A stretch of 32,012 nt of DNA. Source: a virus. Positions 24,138 through 31,593 of the stretch are shown here, piece after piece. The notes below the pieces were generated by a model. It saw nothing but the letters and a program-made list of their open reading frames with translations. It was not told where the DNA came from and made no database searches. Position 1 is the first letter of the stretch. The number at the start of each line of letters is the position of its first letter. The stretch covers positions 1 through 32,012 of IMG/VR virus record IMGVR_UViG_3300048033_000737, one strand, 5' to 3'. Made by a program: the position numbers and the translations under genes.

Positions 24138-24157
24138 CCCCTCTTTAAGAGGGGTTT
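24138..24157 (+). terminator. Terminator-like hairpin
   Basis: CCCCTCT (24138-24144) pairs with AGAGGGG (24148-24154) around TTA, followed by only three T's. Stable stem but short U-run. Confidence 0.6.
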
Positions 24158-24181
24158 ACCATATCCATAATTTGTTTTTAT

Positions 24182-24189
24182 GATAAATA
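24182..24189 (+). promoter_or_regulatory. Late promoter GATAAATA for gp13
   Basis: Octamer between the hairpin and the gp13 ATG, 20 bases before the start. Confidence 0.6.
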
Positions 24190-24209
24190 CAATATAATGG
24201 AGACTTTCA

Positions 24210-24962
24210 ATGGCAAAAAATAGAAATAAAATAAAGAATGATGTAATCAACCAAGTCAGACTATTACTAGGTGATGGTATGATTGATATCGAACTAGACC
24301 CAGAACACTATGACCTGGCTATTGATATTGCTTTATCTAAAATTAGACAACGTTCAGAAAATGCAGTAGAGGAAGATTTCTATACAATTGAACTACAAGA
24401 AGAACAAGATGAATACTCTTTACCAGAAGAAATCATTGAAGTAAAGAAGATTTGGAATCGTGCATTTGGCCATGGCATATCTGCTGGTGTAGATATGGAC
24501 CCATTTGAATTAGCATATGCTAACTCGTACTTCTTTATGAACAATCATCTAGGTGGTATTGCGACTTATGAACTATTTGCCGGATACAGAGAAACATTGA
24601 ATAAGATTGCCGCAACTGAAATTAACTTCATATGGAATCCTAGTACACATAAACTTAAACTTCTTAGAAAGTTAAGAGCAAAAGAAACTGTACTTCTACA
24701 TGTTCATTTAGAAAGACCTGATGATGTTCTTTTACAGGACAACTATCTTAAGTCTTGGTTACGTGATTATGCATTAGCATATTGTAAGAAAATGATTGGT
24801 GAAGCACGTTCTAAATTCTCTACATTACCGGGCGCACAGGGTGGTGTTTCGCTTAATGGCGATGTAATGAAACAAGAAGCAGATGCGGGTATTGAAAAAC
24901 TTGAGAACGAATTAAAATTGTACTTAGATGGCTCAGCACCATTAGGATTTATTATCGGTTAA
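24210..24962 (+). CDS. 13: Neck protein gp13
   Basis: Neck protein that with gp14 forms the head-to-tail connector. The 250-aa product shows the marine T4-like gp13 pattern: an N-terminal helical region (LDPEHYDLAIDIALSKIRQR near residues 29-48), DEYSLPEEIIEVKKIW near 69-84, a WLRDYALAYCKKMIGEARSK segment near 191-210, then the diagnostic LPGAQGGVSLNGDVMKQEA near 214-232 and a C-terminal FIIG. T4 gp13 is 309 aa. It lies on the opposite strand from gp14 and gp15, about 2.7 kb away, so the T4 order 13-14-15 is broken here. A GGAG ribosome site precedes the ATG. Confidence 0.85.
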   Translation: MAKNRNKIKNDVINQVRLLLGDGMIDIELDPEHYDLAIDIALSKIRQRSENAVEEDFYTIELQEEQDEYSLPEEIIEVKKIWNRAFGHGISAGVDMDPFELAYANSYFFMNNHLGGIATYELFAGYRETLNKIAATEINFIWNPSTHKLKLLRKLRAKETVLLHVHLERPDDVLLQDNYLKSWLRDYALAYCKKMIGEARSKFSTLPGAQGGVSLNGDVMKQEADAGIEKLENELKLYLDGSAPLGFIIG

Positions 24963-24965
24963 TAC

Positions 24966-24994
24966 TTGACACACTTGCATAACTATGCTATACT
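24966..24994 (+). promoter_or_regulatory. Sigma70-type promoter for dNMP kinase
   Basis: TTGACA (24966-24971), 17-base spacer, TATACT (24989-24994). It starts 4 bases after the gp13 stop and predicts transcription from about 25001. Confidence 0.75.
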
Positions 24995-25027
24995 TCTTTT
25001 AGTTAAGTTATGATAAGGAAATCTCAG

Positions 25028-25648
25028 ATGATTATTGGTATATGTGGACTCATTGGTTCTGGTAAAGGCACAGTTGCCGATATTTTAGTAGAAAAACATA
25101 ACTTCATAAAACTTTCCTTCGCAGACAAACTCAAAGACGGTGTTGCAACTGTATTCGGCTGGGACCGTTCTATGTTAGAAGGCGACACAGTAGAGAGTAG
25201 AAAATGGCGTGAACAAGTTGATACGTTTTGGACTAAAGAAACGGGTCGTGAGATTACTCCCAGATTAGTTCTACAAGAGTTTGGCACTGACTGTATGCGT
25301 AATGGTTTTTATGACGGCATTTGGGTTAGTCTAGTCAAACAAGAAATAATTAACAATCCTGAAAATAAGTATATCGTTCCTGATGTACGATTTGCAAATG
25401 AGATAAGCATCATTAAAGATTTAGATGGTGAAGTTTGGAATGTCAGACGTGGTGATTTACCTGAATGGTGGGGAACTGCAATCTTAGATAATGCAACAGA
25501 TTCAGACTTGATGAAAAGTAACTATCCCAATGTGCATCAAAGTGAATGGAGATGGATAGGAACTAATGATACTTTTAGTCATATTATCTATAACGATAGT
25601 GACCTACAGTCACTATATATCCAAGTTTCAAAGACGTTATCTATGTAG
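25028..25648 (+). CDS. 1: Deoxynucleoside monophosphate kinase, gp1-like
   Basis: Phosphorylates dNMPs to dNDPs for phage DNA synthesis (T4 gp1 is 241 aa). The 206-aa product starts MIIGICGLIGSGKGTVADIL, with the P-loop at residues 7-15 (Lys13), then LSFADKLKDGVATVFGWDRS, RLVLQEFGTDCMR and IVPDVRFANEISIIK segments typical of the family. I set the start at 25028, where AAGGAA lies 7 bases upstream. An in-frame ATG at 25010 would add six residues without a ribosome site. It stands between late tail genes but has its own sigma70-type promoter, consistent with earlier expression for nucleotide metabolism. Confidence 0.88.
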   Translation: MIIGICGLIGSGKGTVADILVEKHNFIKLSFADKLKDGVATVFGWDRSMLEGDTVESRKWREQVDTFWTKETGREITPRLVLQEFGTDCMRNGFYDGIWVSLVKQEIINNPENKYIVPDVRFANEISIIKDLDGEVWNVRRGDLPEWWGTAILDNATDSDLMKSNYPNVHQSEWRWIGTNDTFSHIIYNDSDLQSLYIQVSKTLSM

Positions 25649-25682
25649 TTAACTTCCAAACACCTGTTTTTTCGTAAAATAT

Positions 25683-25690
25683 GATAAATA
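25683..25690 (+). promoter_or_regulatory. Late promoter GATAAATA for sheath
   Basis: Octamer in the gap after dNMP kinase, 36 bases before the sheath ATG at 25727. Confidence 0.65.
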
Positions 25691-25726
25691 TTGTTAGCAA
25701 TTCATATTTTAAACAAGGAGAACAGA

Positions 25727-28405
25727 ATGCCTACATTAGTATCACCAGGTGTATCAGTAACAGTTGTAGATGAGTCACAATATGTGGCCGCAACACAAGG
25801 TACACTTCCATTATTAGTTATTGCTACGGCAAGTAACAAAGCAGACACTTCTGGTTCATCTATTGCTTCTGGCACAGTTCCAGCAAACGCTGGTGTGGCT
25901 TATCTAGTATCTTCACAAAGAGAATTAGTTGAAACTTTCGGAGAACCTAAGTTCTACGAAGTTGGCGGTTCAGTTGTGCAAGGCGCAGAGACAAGCGAAT
26001 ATGGTCTATTGGCTGCATATCAATATCTAGGTGTTTCAAACAACGCTTACGTTATTCGTGCAGATATCGACCTAGCAGAATTAGAAGCAACTACGACAGA
26101 ACCTGCAGGTGTAATCACAAACGGCTCATATTGGCACAACACGTCAAAATCTAAATGGGGACTATTCAAATGGGATGGTTCAGCATGGGTTGACGCAAAC
26201 GTATCAGTATTGACAGACGCACCAGGAACAGGAAACGTAGAGACATTAGACGGTTCAGGTTTCGCGGCACCATCAAACACATACGGTTCAGCAGGAGACT
26301 ACGCCGTAGTAGCATCAACTTCAAAAGTTGGTTACTATCAGAAAGTAGCAAGTGCATGGGTTTTATTAGGTAATGTAGGCGCAGGCGATTTTCAATTCTC
26401 TGCATTTGCACCAACAACACAGAAAGGTGGCGGCGCCTTAGTAGCAGGCGACACATATGCTCGTTTAACAGAACAAGGTGGCGGAATTGATATTGACATG
26501 AATGTTTATAATTCAACATCTGGTCTATTCACATCAGTTCAGGCTCCAACATATGCATCTGACGATGCGGCTGGTTCAGCATTAATTTCAGTCGGCGACA
26601 TATACACAAGATATGACGCTACACTTGGTTTCTTTGAACTAAGACGCCATACAGGCGCAACAAAAACTATGCTAACAACAGGAACTATTCCTGATACAGC
26701 ATCAATCACATCAACATTTACTGTAGAAAGTTCGTCATTTAATATGTCAGGCCAGTCTATTGACCAAGTAGTAACAGCATTACAAAGTGATGCAGGTTTG
26801 AATACAGCAAATGTTCAAATTGAAAAAGTTGGCACTAACAAAATACGCTTCACTAAAACTGACGGCAAAGAACTAAACATCGAGTTCTCTGTTGGTCAAA
26901 CAGCAATGGGCTTCGTAGATGCATCACAAAGTGCATCAGTTTGGGAAGCATTAGTATATGAAGCAAAATCAACACAAATCACTGGTACAATCGCAGAAGG
27001 AACTCTATGGTTCAACTCTGATTTAAAAGTTGAAATCTTAAAAAATACATGGAACGGCTCGGCACAAGAATGGGCAAAACATGCATGGTCAGAAGATACA
27101 GAAGGTCTTCTAGCAACTGAACTACAATTGCGTTCAGGTGAACCTACAAAGCGTAAAGACGGTACATCGGCTCTAGTAGCAGGTGATATTTGGGTAGACG
27201 GTGATGCTCTTCCTTACCCAACAGTATATCGTTGGTCAGGTTCAGCATGGGTTAAGTTAGACACAGCAGACCAATCATCAACTAACGGTTTATTATTTGG
27301 TAACTATTCAAATGATGCTCCTTATGATGCAAACGGTGCCGCTAACAGTCGTACAGTACATGCACAAGTTCCAAATGCAGAAACATCACCAGACGGTATG
27401 TTAATGGTTAACATGGACTACTCAACTTATAATGTCAAGCAATACACAGACGGTAAGTGGGTATGGGTTTCAGGTGTAAACACGGACGGTTCAGGTAAGT
27501 TCGGCACAGATGCACAGCGTCACATGGTTGTAGAAGCAATGCAATCAGCGATTACATCGAATGATGGTATTCGTGCAGAATCAACTTACTTCAATTTGAT
27601 TTCGGCTCCTGGCTACCATGAGTTAATGGATGAAATGATTACTCTTAATAAAGATAAGAAAGAAATCGCATTCATCGTAGGTGATTGCCCAATGAACTTG
27701 AAGTCAACTTCAACAGAAATGAAAGCATGGGCAGATTCAAACATGCCAGCAGAAACATATGCGGCAGTTTACTATCCACATGGTCTGTCAACTGACTTGA
27801 GTGGTAATGATGTTGTTATCCCTTCATCAGCAATTGCTTTAAGAACTATTGCTTTCTCTGACCAAGTATCATTCCCATGGTTTGCACCAGCAGGATTGAC
27901 ACGTGGTGTAGTTTCAAACGCATCACAAGTTGGTTATGTAAACTCTGAAAATGAGTTTGTAAGAACAAGACTAAGTGAAGGACAACGTGATACATTATAT
28001 ACAGCACGTATGAACCCAATTGCAGACTTCCCAAATCAGGGTTTAGTTGTATACGGTCAGAAGACTTCACAAGCATTTGCAAGTGCATTAGACAGAATCA
28101 ACGTAGCACGTCTAACGAACTACATGAGACATAATCTTGACCAACTTTCACGTGGTTTCTTATTCGAACAGAATGATAAAATTACACGTGATAACATGAG
28201 AGATGCAGTAGAACGTTTCTGTGGTGGTCTTGTTACAGATAGAGGTCTATATGACTTCTTAGTAGTCTGTGATGAGTCAAATAACACACCAGCACGTATT
28301 GATAGAAACGAATTATGGGTAGATGTTGCTATTCAACCAGTTAAAGCGGTTGAGTTTATCTACATCCCACTACGTATTCGTAACACTGGTGAATCACTAG
28401 CATAA
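25727..28405 (+). CDS. 18: Tail sheath protein gp18, with large decorated insertion
   Basis: Contractile sheath subunit. Start is the ATG at 25727, with AAGGAG 6 bases upstream. A frame-open TTG at 25691 is not credible. The 892-aa product (T4 gp18 is 659 aa) has the sheath N-terminus (PTLVSPGVSVTVVDESQYVA) and a strongly sheath-like C-terminal domain, including PWFAPAGLTRGVV, ARMNPIADFPNQGLVVYGQK, NVARLTNYMRHNLDQLSRGF and RDNMRDAVERFCGGLV. Between residues about 130 and 590 are roughly seven copies of a short beta module of the form GDIWVDG...YRWSGSAWVKLD, which probably project from the tail surface. A terminator like that after gp23 follows. Confidence 0.95.
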   Translation: MPTLVSPGVSVTVVDESQYVAATQGTLPLLVIATASNKADTSGSSIASGTVPANAGVAYLVSSQRELVETFGEPKFYEVGGSVVQGAETSEYGLLAAYQYLGVSNNAYVIRADIDLAELEATTTEPAGVITNGSYWHNTSKSKWGLFKWDGSAWVDANVSVLTDAPGTGNVETLDGSGFAAPSNTYGSAGDYAVVASTSKVGYYQKVASAWVLLGNVGAGDFQFSAFAPTTQKGGGALVAGDTYARLTEQGGGIDIDMNVYNSTSGLFTSVQAPTYASDDAAGSALISVGDIYTRYDATLGFFELRRHTGATKTMLTTGTIPDTASITSTFTVESSSFNMSGQSIDQVVTALQSDAGLNTANVQIEKVGTNKIRFTKTDGKELNIEFSVGQTAMGFVDASQSASVWEALVYEAKSTQITGTIAEGTLWFNSDLKVEILKNTWNGSAQEWAKHAWSEDTEGLLATELQLRSGEPTKRKDGTSALVAGDIWVDGDALPYPTVYRWSGSAWVKLDTADQSSTNGLLFGNYSNDAPYDANGAANSRTVHAQVPNAETSPDGMLMVNMDYSTYNVKQYTDGKWVWVSGVNTDGSGKFGTDAQRHMVVEAMQSAITSNDGIRAESTYFNLISAPGYHELMDEMITLNKDKKEIAFIVGDCPMNLKSTSTEMKAWADSNMPAETYAAVYYPHGLSTDLSGNDVVIPSSAIALRTIAFSDQVSFPWFAPAGLTRGVVSNASQVGYVNSENEFVRTRLSEGQRDTLYTARMNPIADFPNQGLVVYGQKTSQAFASALDRINVARLTNYMRHNLDQLSRGFLFEQNDKITRDNMRDAVERFCGGLVTDRGLYDFLVVCDESNNTPARIDRNELWVDVAIQPVKAVEFIYIPLRIRNTGESLA

Positions 28406-28428
28406 TACACTTTACATTTAATGTAACG

Positions 28429-28454
28429 AGAAACCCGGCTTTTGTCGGGTTTTT
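28429..28454 (+). terminator. Rho-independent terminator after sheath
   Basis: AAACCCG (28431-28437) pairs with CGGGTTT (28446-28452), with further G-U and C-G pairs closing a TTTT loop, then T's to 28454. Its core nearly repeats the gp23 terminator. Confidence 0.9.
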
Positions 28455-28485
28455 CATTAAGTACGACTTAATTCCTCACAGAATT

Positions 28486-28493
28486 GATAAATA
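28486..28493 (+). promoter_or_regulatory. Late promoter GATAAATA for tail tube
   Basis: Octamer after the sheath terminator, 43 bases before the tube ATG. Confidence 0.65.
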
Positions 28494-28536
28494 CTATAGT
28501 AAAACATAGATTGCAATCTATTATAGGAGACAGAAA

Positions 28537-29136
28537 ATGGCAAGAACGTTAAACAACTTTGGTGTTCCACTAGACTCGGGCGAAAACGCTCAAGGTACTG
28601 GTATTTTACAGCCAAAACTAAATTACCGCTTCAGAGTACAAGTAGCGGGCTTTGGTGGGGTTTCACAGAACACCCAAGAATTTACAAGACAGGTAATGAA
28701 TGTTACTCGTCCAAAGGTCTCACATGAGTCAATTCCACTAGATTCATACAACTCACGTATGTATATGATGGGTAAACACACATGGGAACCAATTACAATT
28801 ACATTGCGTGATGATATCGCAAACAATCTAACTAAACTAGTTGGTCGTCAAGTACAATCACAACTAGACCACAGAAATCAAAGAGGTCCTTCAGCAGGTA
28901 CTAACTATAAGTTTTCGACATTGATTGAAATCTTAGATGGTAACTCAGGTAACCCAACTGAACAGTGGCAATTAGAAGGTTGCTTTATTACTAATGCAGA
29001 CTATTCACAAACAGATTATGCTGTTTCTGACCCAGTACAAATCATTTTGACACTACAATATGATAATGCTGTGTTTACAGATGCAGAAATTATGCCAGAC
29101 CAAGTATTTATTAACAACTCAAGTTCAGCAGGTTAA
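28537..29136 (+). CDS. 19: Tail tube protein gp19
   Basis: Forms the rigid inner tube through which DNA passes. The 199-aa product (T4 gp19 is 163 aa) shows the family layout: NYRFRVQVAGFG near residues 29-40, VTRPKVSHESIPLDSYNSRM near 59-78, a WEPITITLRDD segment near 86-96, WQLEGCFITNADYSQTDYAV near 148-167 and a closing ILTLQYDNAVF strand. It follows the sheath as in T4 and has its own late promoter, as fits a protein needed in many copies. A good ribosome site (ATAGGAGA) precedes the start. Confidence 0.94.
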   Translation: MARTLNNFGVPLDSGENAQGTGILQPKLNYRFRVQVAGFGGVSQNTQEFTRQVMNVTRPKVSHESIPLDSYNSRMYMMGKHTWEPITITLRDDIANNLTKLVGRQVQSQLDHRNQRGPSAGTNYKFSTLIEILDGNSGNPTEQWQLEGCFITNADYSQTDYAVSDPVQIILTLQYDNAVFTDAEIMPDQVFINNSSSAG

Positions 29137-29153
29137 TAAAGAGGTAGTCGGTT

Positions 29154-30758
29154 ATGGCAGGTGAAGACCGTCAAAGCATAGGTAATAGGAAGCGTATCCT
29201 GGCGGATAGCGCAGGTGCTAAACATAGATTTGGATTTGAACAACAAGGCCAAGCCAACGGTGTTGGCCGTTCAACCATTACTAAAGCGCCTAAAACTTCT
29301 GACCTATGGTTTGTCGAATTCAATCAAACAAGCAACGATAACGGTGTAAAACCACTAGATATATCAGCATTAGCAAGAGCAGTGTCTGGCATCTCAGTAG
29401 TGACAAGTACTATACCAGTCGACCAATATGGTAAGCGACTATATGTACCTACACGTGTAGACTTCCCAGAAGTAAGTATTACGATGTATGATACTGTTGA
29501 TGGTACAATGTTTGACATGGCGGCAAGAATGTATGAAAGATTTTTCAAAAATAATAGTCTTGCACCGGCAGATGGAATGCAAGAAGGGTATCTTTCTGCA
29601 CATAACCAATTATATGGTAGAAAAATGCCAGACAAAAGCACTGGTGAATACTATCATCAAAGTTTTGAAAGTATTAAAGTCAATCACTTTTTTGGTAATC
29701 TTGATTCATCACAAGAAAATGAAGGCTTTGTGCAACAAATACAACTGATTAATCCATTAGTTACAAATATAACATTTTCACCCAGTGATTATTCTTCATC
29801 AGAACCAAGAACAATAGAAATCACGGTACAGCCTGAAAATATAGTTTTTTATCCTAAAGATGATAATGTACAGTTTCCAAGTTGGATGTCACTTGGGCTA
29901 GACTACATGTTAGATGAACTTTCTCCAGTTACAACTAAAACTAAGGGAATGAATAAAGAAGAAGAACTATTTAATAAGTTACTAACAGAAATGCAGAACA
30001 CTTCTAATTTCCCAGACGAGGATGGAGTTAAGGAGCAAGATAAACTTGATGAGATTAGAAAACTTAATCAACTCAGAAAGTTGTATAATAAGACACAAGA
30101 GTTATCAGGTGACAGAGAAGCCGCAAAAGCATTGTTACAAGAGTTAAGAAATGATATCGGAACTATAAAAGCAAGTAACTTGATGTATGCAGAAGAAACT
30201 GAGCAGAATAGAGAAAGAACTAATAATAGTAAACAGGGAATGAGTATCGATTTAAGAGAAACAATGGCAGGAACTAGACCCTCTGCACAGGAAACAGGTA
30301 ATTCTTATAAATCGACTATATTAAATCCGAATGTACCAGATTTTGCAGGCCTAGGTAGTGTTGATGGTGGAAGTCAAACTTATAGCCCAGCAAACTTCGG
30401 TTCAGCAGTTACAAACGAATTAGTTAGTGCATTTTTTAATGGAAGAAGTGTTAATTTTAGTAATATAACTAGAGATATCGGTCAAGGAATACTTGGTAAT
30501 ACAGGTATCGGTAATTTAACATCTCTAGGAAAAACATCTCAAAGTAAATTTGGTATAGCAGGAGACCTCATTAGAGACGGTATAACAAATGGCCTTAGAC
30601 AAACAAATACTAATGGAATAAACACAACAACAACACCTGCGTTTTCAAGTGAAGACAGTCAGACATTAAATCAGACAAAATCATCAAATTCATCACCTGA
30701 CAAAACGATGCAACAGAATAAAATTAGACTGTTAAATCAACAAAGGAGCCCAAGATGA
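29154..30758 (+). CDS. Tube-like baseplate/tube-initiator protein with long coiled-coil tail
   Basis: 534 aa. Residues about 45-235 repeat the gp19 fold: LWFVEFNQ, then VVTSTIPVDQYGKRLYVPTR paralleling the gp19 IPLDSYNSRMYM segment, VSITMYD paralleling ITITLRD, and NITFSPSDYSSSEPRTIEIT paralleling the last gp19 strands. The remainder is a charged heptad-rich helix (residues 265-355) and a Gly/Asn/Ser-rich tail. T4 gp54 and gp48 are tube-fold baseplate proteins that start tube assembly, so this is a likely equivalent. A distinct second tube subunit is also possible. GAGG ribosome site. Its stop overlaps the next start by ATGA. Confidence 0.75.
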   Translation: MAGEDRQSIGNRKRILADSAGAKHRFGFEQQGQANGVGRSTITKAPKTSDLWFVEFNQTSNDNGVKPLDISALARAVSGISVVTSTIPVDQYGKRLYVPTRVDFPEVSITMYDTVDGTMFDMAARMYERFFKNNSLAPADGMQEGYLSAHNQLYGRKMPDKSTGEYYHQSFESIKVNHFFGNLDSSQENEGFVQQIQLINPLVTNITFSPSDYSSSEPRTIEITVQPENIVFYPKDDNVQFPSWMSLGLDYMLDELSPVTTKTKGMNKEEELFNKLLTEMQNTSNFPDEDGVKEQDKLDEIRKLNQLRKLYNKTQELSGDREAAKALLQELRNDIGTIKASNLMYAEETEQNRERTNNSKQGMSIDLRETMAGTRPSAQETGNSYKSTILNPNVPDFAGLGSVDGGSQTYSPANFGSAVTNELVSAFFNGRSVNFSNITRDIGQGILGNTGIGNLTSLGKTSQSKFGIAGDLIRDGITNGLRQTNTNGINTTTTPAFSSEDSQTLNQTKSSNSSPDKTMQQNKIRLLNQQRSPR

Positions 30759-31018
30759 AGATAGATTTACTTACTGCTAATCTAAAGAAAAAGGGCTTTA
30801 CACAAGATAAGGCTGAAACGTATGCAATAGAAATTCAGAATATTGCAAAATCATTTGGTTTAAATCCGTATGATTTAGTTAACGAAGTGTCTGAAGACTT
30901 TTCATTTAATGATTTAGGAGCATTTGCTCTTAATAATGCATTGCGATTCGGTTATAAAACAGGCAAAGTAACGCCTTTAAAACCAAATAAGTATGTCGCA
31001 AGAGCAATTATTAAATGA
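30755..31018 (+). CDS. Small unknown protein in tail/head completion cluster
   Basis: 87 aa, MKIDLLTANLKKKGFTQDKA at the start, mostly helical and basic, with a short ending KPNKYVARAIIK. Starts at an ATGA overlap with the preceding gene and its stop overlaps gp4 by ATGA, so translation is coupled on both sides. AAGGAG lies upstream of the start. No family recognised. Context suggests a late assembly factor. Confidence 0.65.
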   Translation: MKIDLLTANLKKKGFTQDKAETYAIEIQNIAKSFGLNPYDLVNEVSEDFSFNDLGAFALNNALRFGYKTGKVTPLKPNKYVARAIIK

Positions 31019-31473
31019 GAAAATTTCATCAAGGTAAATATACTGTAAAGAATCCCGCAAAGTACTCTGGTAGCGGTGAACCTACCTTTCGTAGTAGTTG
31101 GGAACATACATTCATGTGTTTCTGTGACGATAATCCTAATGTAATGGCATGGGCAAGTGAGCCAGTTAGAATTACATATCAACATCCACTAAATGGTAAG
31201 GTAACTAGTTATGTTCCTGATTTTGTCATTGTATATATGGATGCAAAAGGAAATAAAAACGCAGAATTGATAGAAATTAAACCAAGCAGACAATCAAATC
31301 CAAAATTAGCACGTGGTAGGGGTGAACAGGCTCAAGTTGCAGTAAATTATGCAAAATGGGATGCGGCAACTCATTGGGCTAGAAAACGTGGTATGAAATT
31401 TAGAGTTTTAAATGAAGGCGACATTTACTCAAATACTAGAAAACAAAAAGAAGTCAAAAGACGTAAAAAATAA
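31015..31473 (+). CDS. 4: Head completion protein gp4
   Basis: In T4, gp4 (also called gp50/65) acts after packaging to finish the head before the tail joins. The 152-aa product is close to the T4 protein in length (150 aa) and pattern: KYTVKNPAKYSGSGEPTFRS, SSWEHTFMCFCD and VPDFVIVYMD followed by ELIEIKP. Glu30, Asp69, Glu87 and Lys89 form a PD-(D/E)xK nuclease-like set. The nuclease fold is known for this family; whether it cuts DNA here is not shown. The C-terminus is basic (KEVKRRKK). It starts at an ATGA overlap with the previous gene. Confidence 0.93.
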   Translation: MRKFHQGKYTVKNPAKYSGSGEPTFRSSWEHTFMCFCDDNPNVMAWASEPVRITYQHPLNGKVTSYVPDFVIVYMDAKGNKNAELIEIKPSRQSNPKLARGRGEQAQVAVNYAKWDAATHWARKRGMKFRVLNEGDIYSNTRKQKEVKRRKK

Positions 31474-31475
31474 CA

Positions 31476-31529
31476 CACCTTAGGACCGATATAAGTTACT
31501 TATATCTAAGGTGAGGATGCCGTTATCCT
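31476..31529 (+). other. Compound hairpin after gp4
   Basis: CACCTTAG (31476-31483) pairs with CTAAGGTG (31506-31513). Inside, GATATAAGT (31488-31496) pairs with ACTTATATC (31498-31506), sharing one base and leaving a one-sided bulge. A second small hairpin AGGAT/ATCCT follows (31514-31518 with 31525-31529). No long T-run, so function (terminator, processing or structured leader) is open. Confidence 0.55.
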
Positions 31530-31577
31530 TTAATCATATCGCTACTATGTTTACAAAAAACGGCACTTTCCTATAGA

Positions 31578-31585
31578 GATAAATA
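31578..31585 (+). promoter_or_regulatory. Late promoter-like GATAAATA close to start of the last gene
   Basis: Octamer only 8 bases before the first ATG of the following gene; use of this site would give a nearly leaderless mRNA. Confidence 0.5.
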
Positions 31586-31593
31586 CGTATATA

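Noticed and set aside
25691-25726. TTG-initiated extension of the sheath gene
   Set aside because: It would start immediately after the late octamer with no ribosome site, while the ATG at 25727 has AAGGAG at proper spacing and gives a typical sheath N-terminus.
28412-28426. Small palindrome TTACAT-TTA-ATGTAA after the sheath stop
   Set aside because: Short AT stem beside a strong terminator; nothing supports a separate function.
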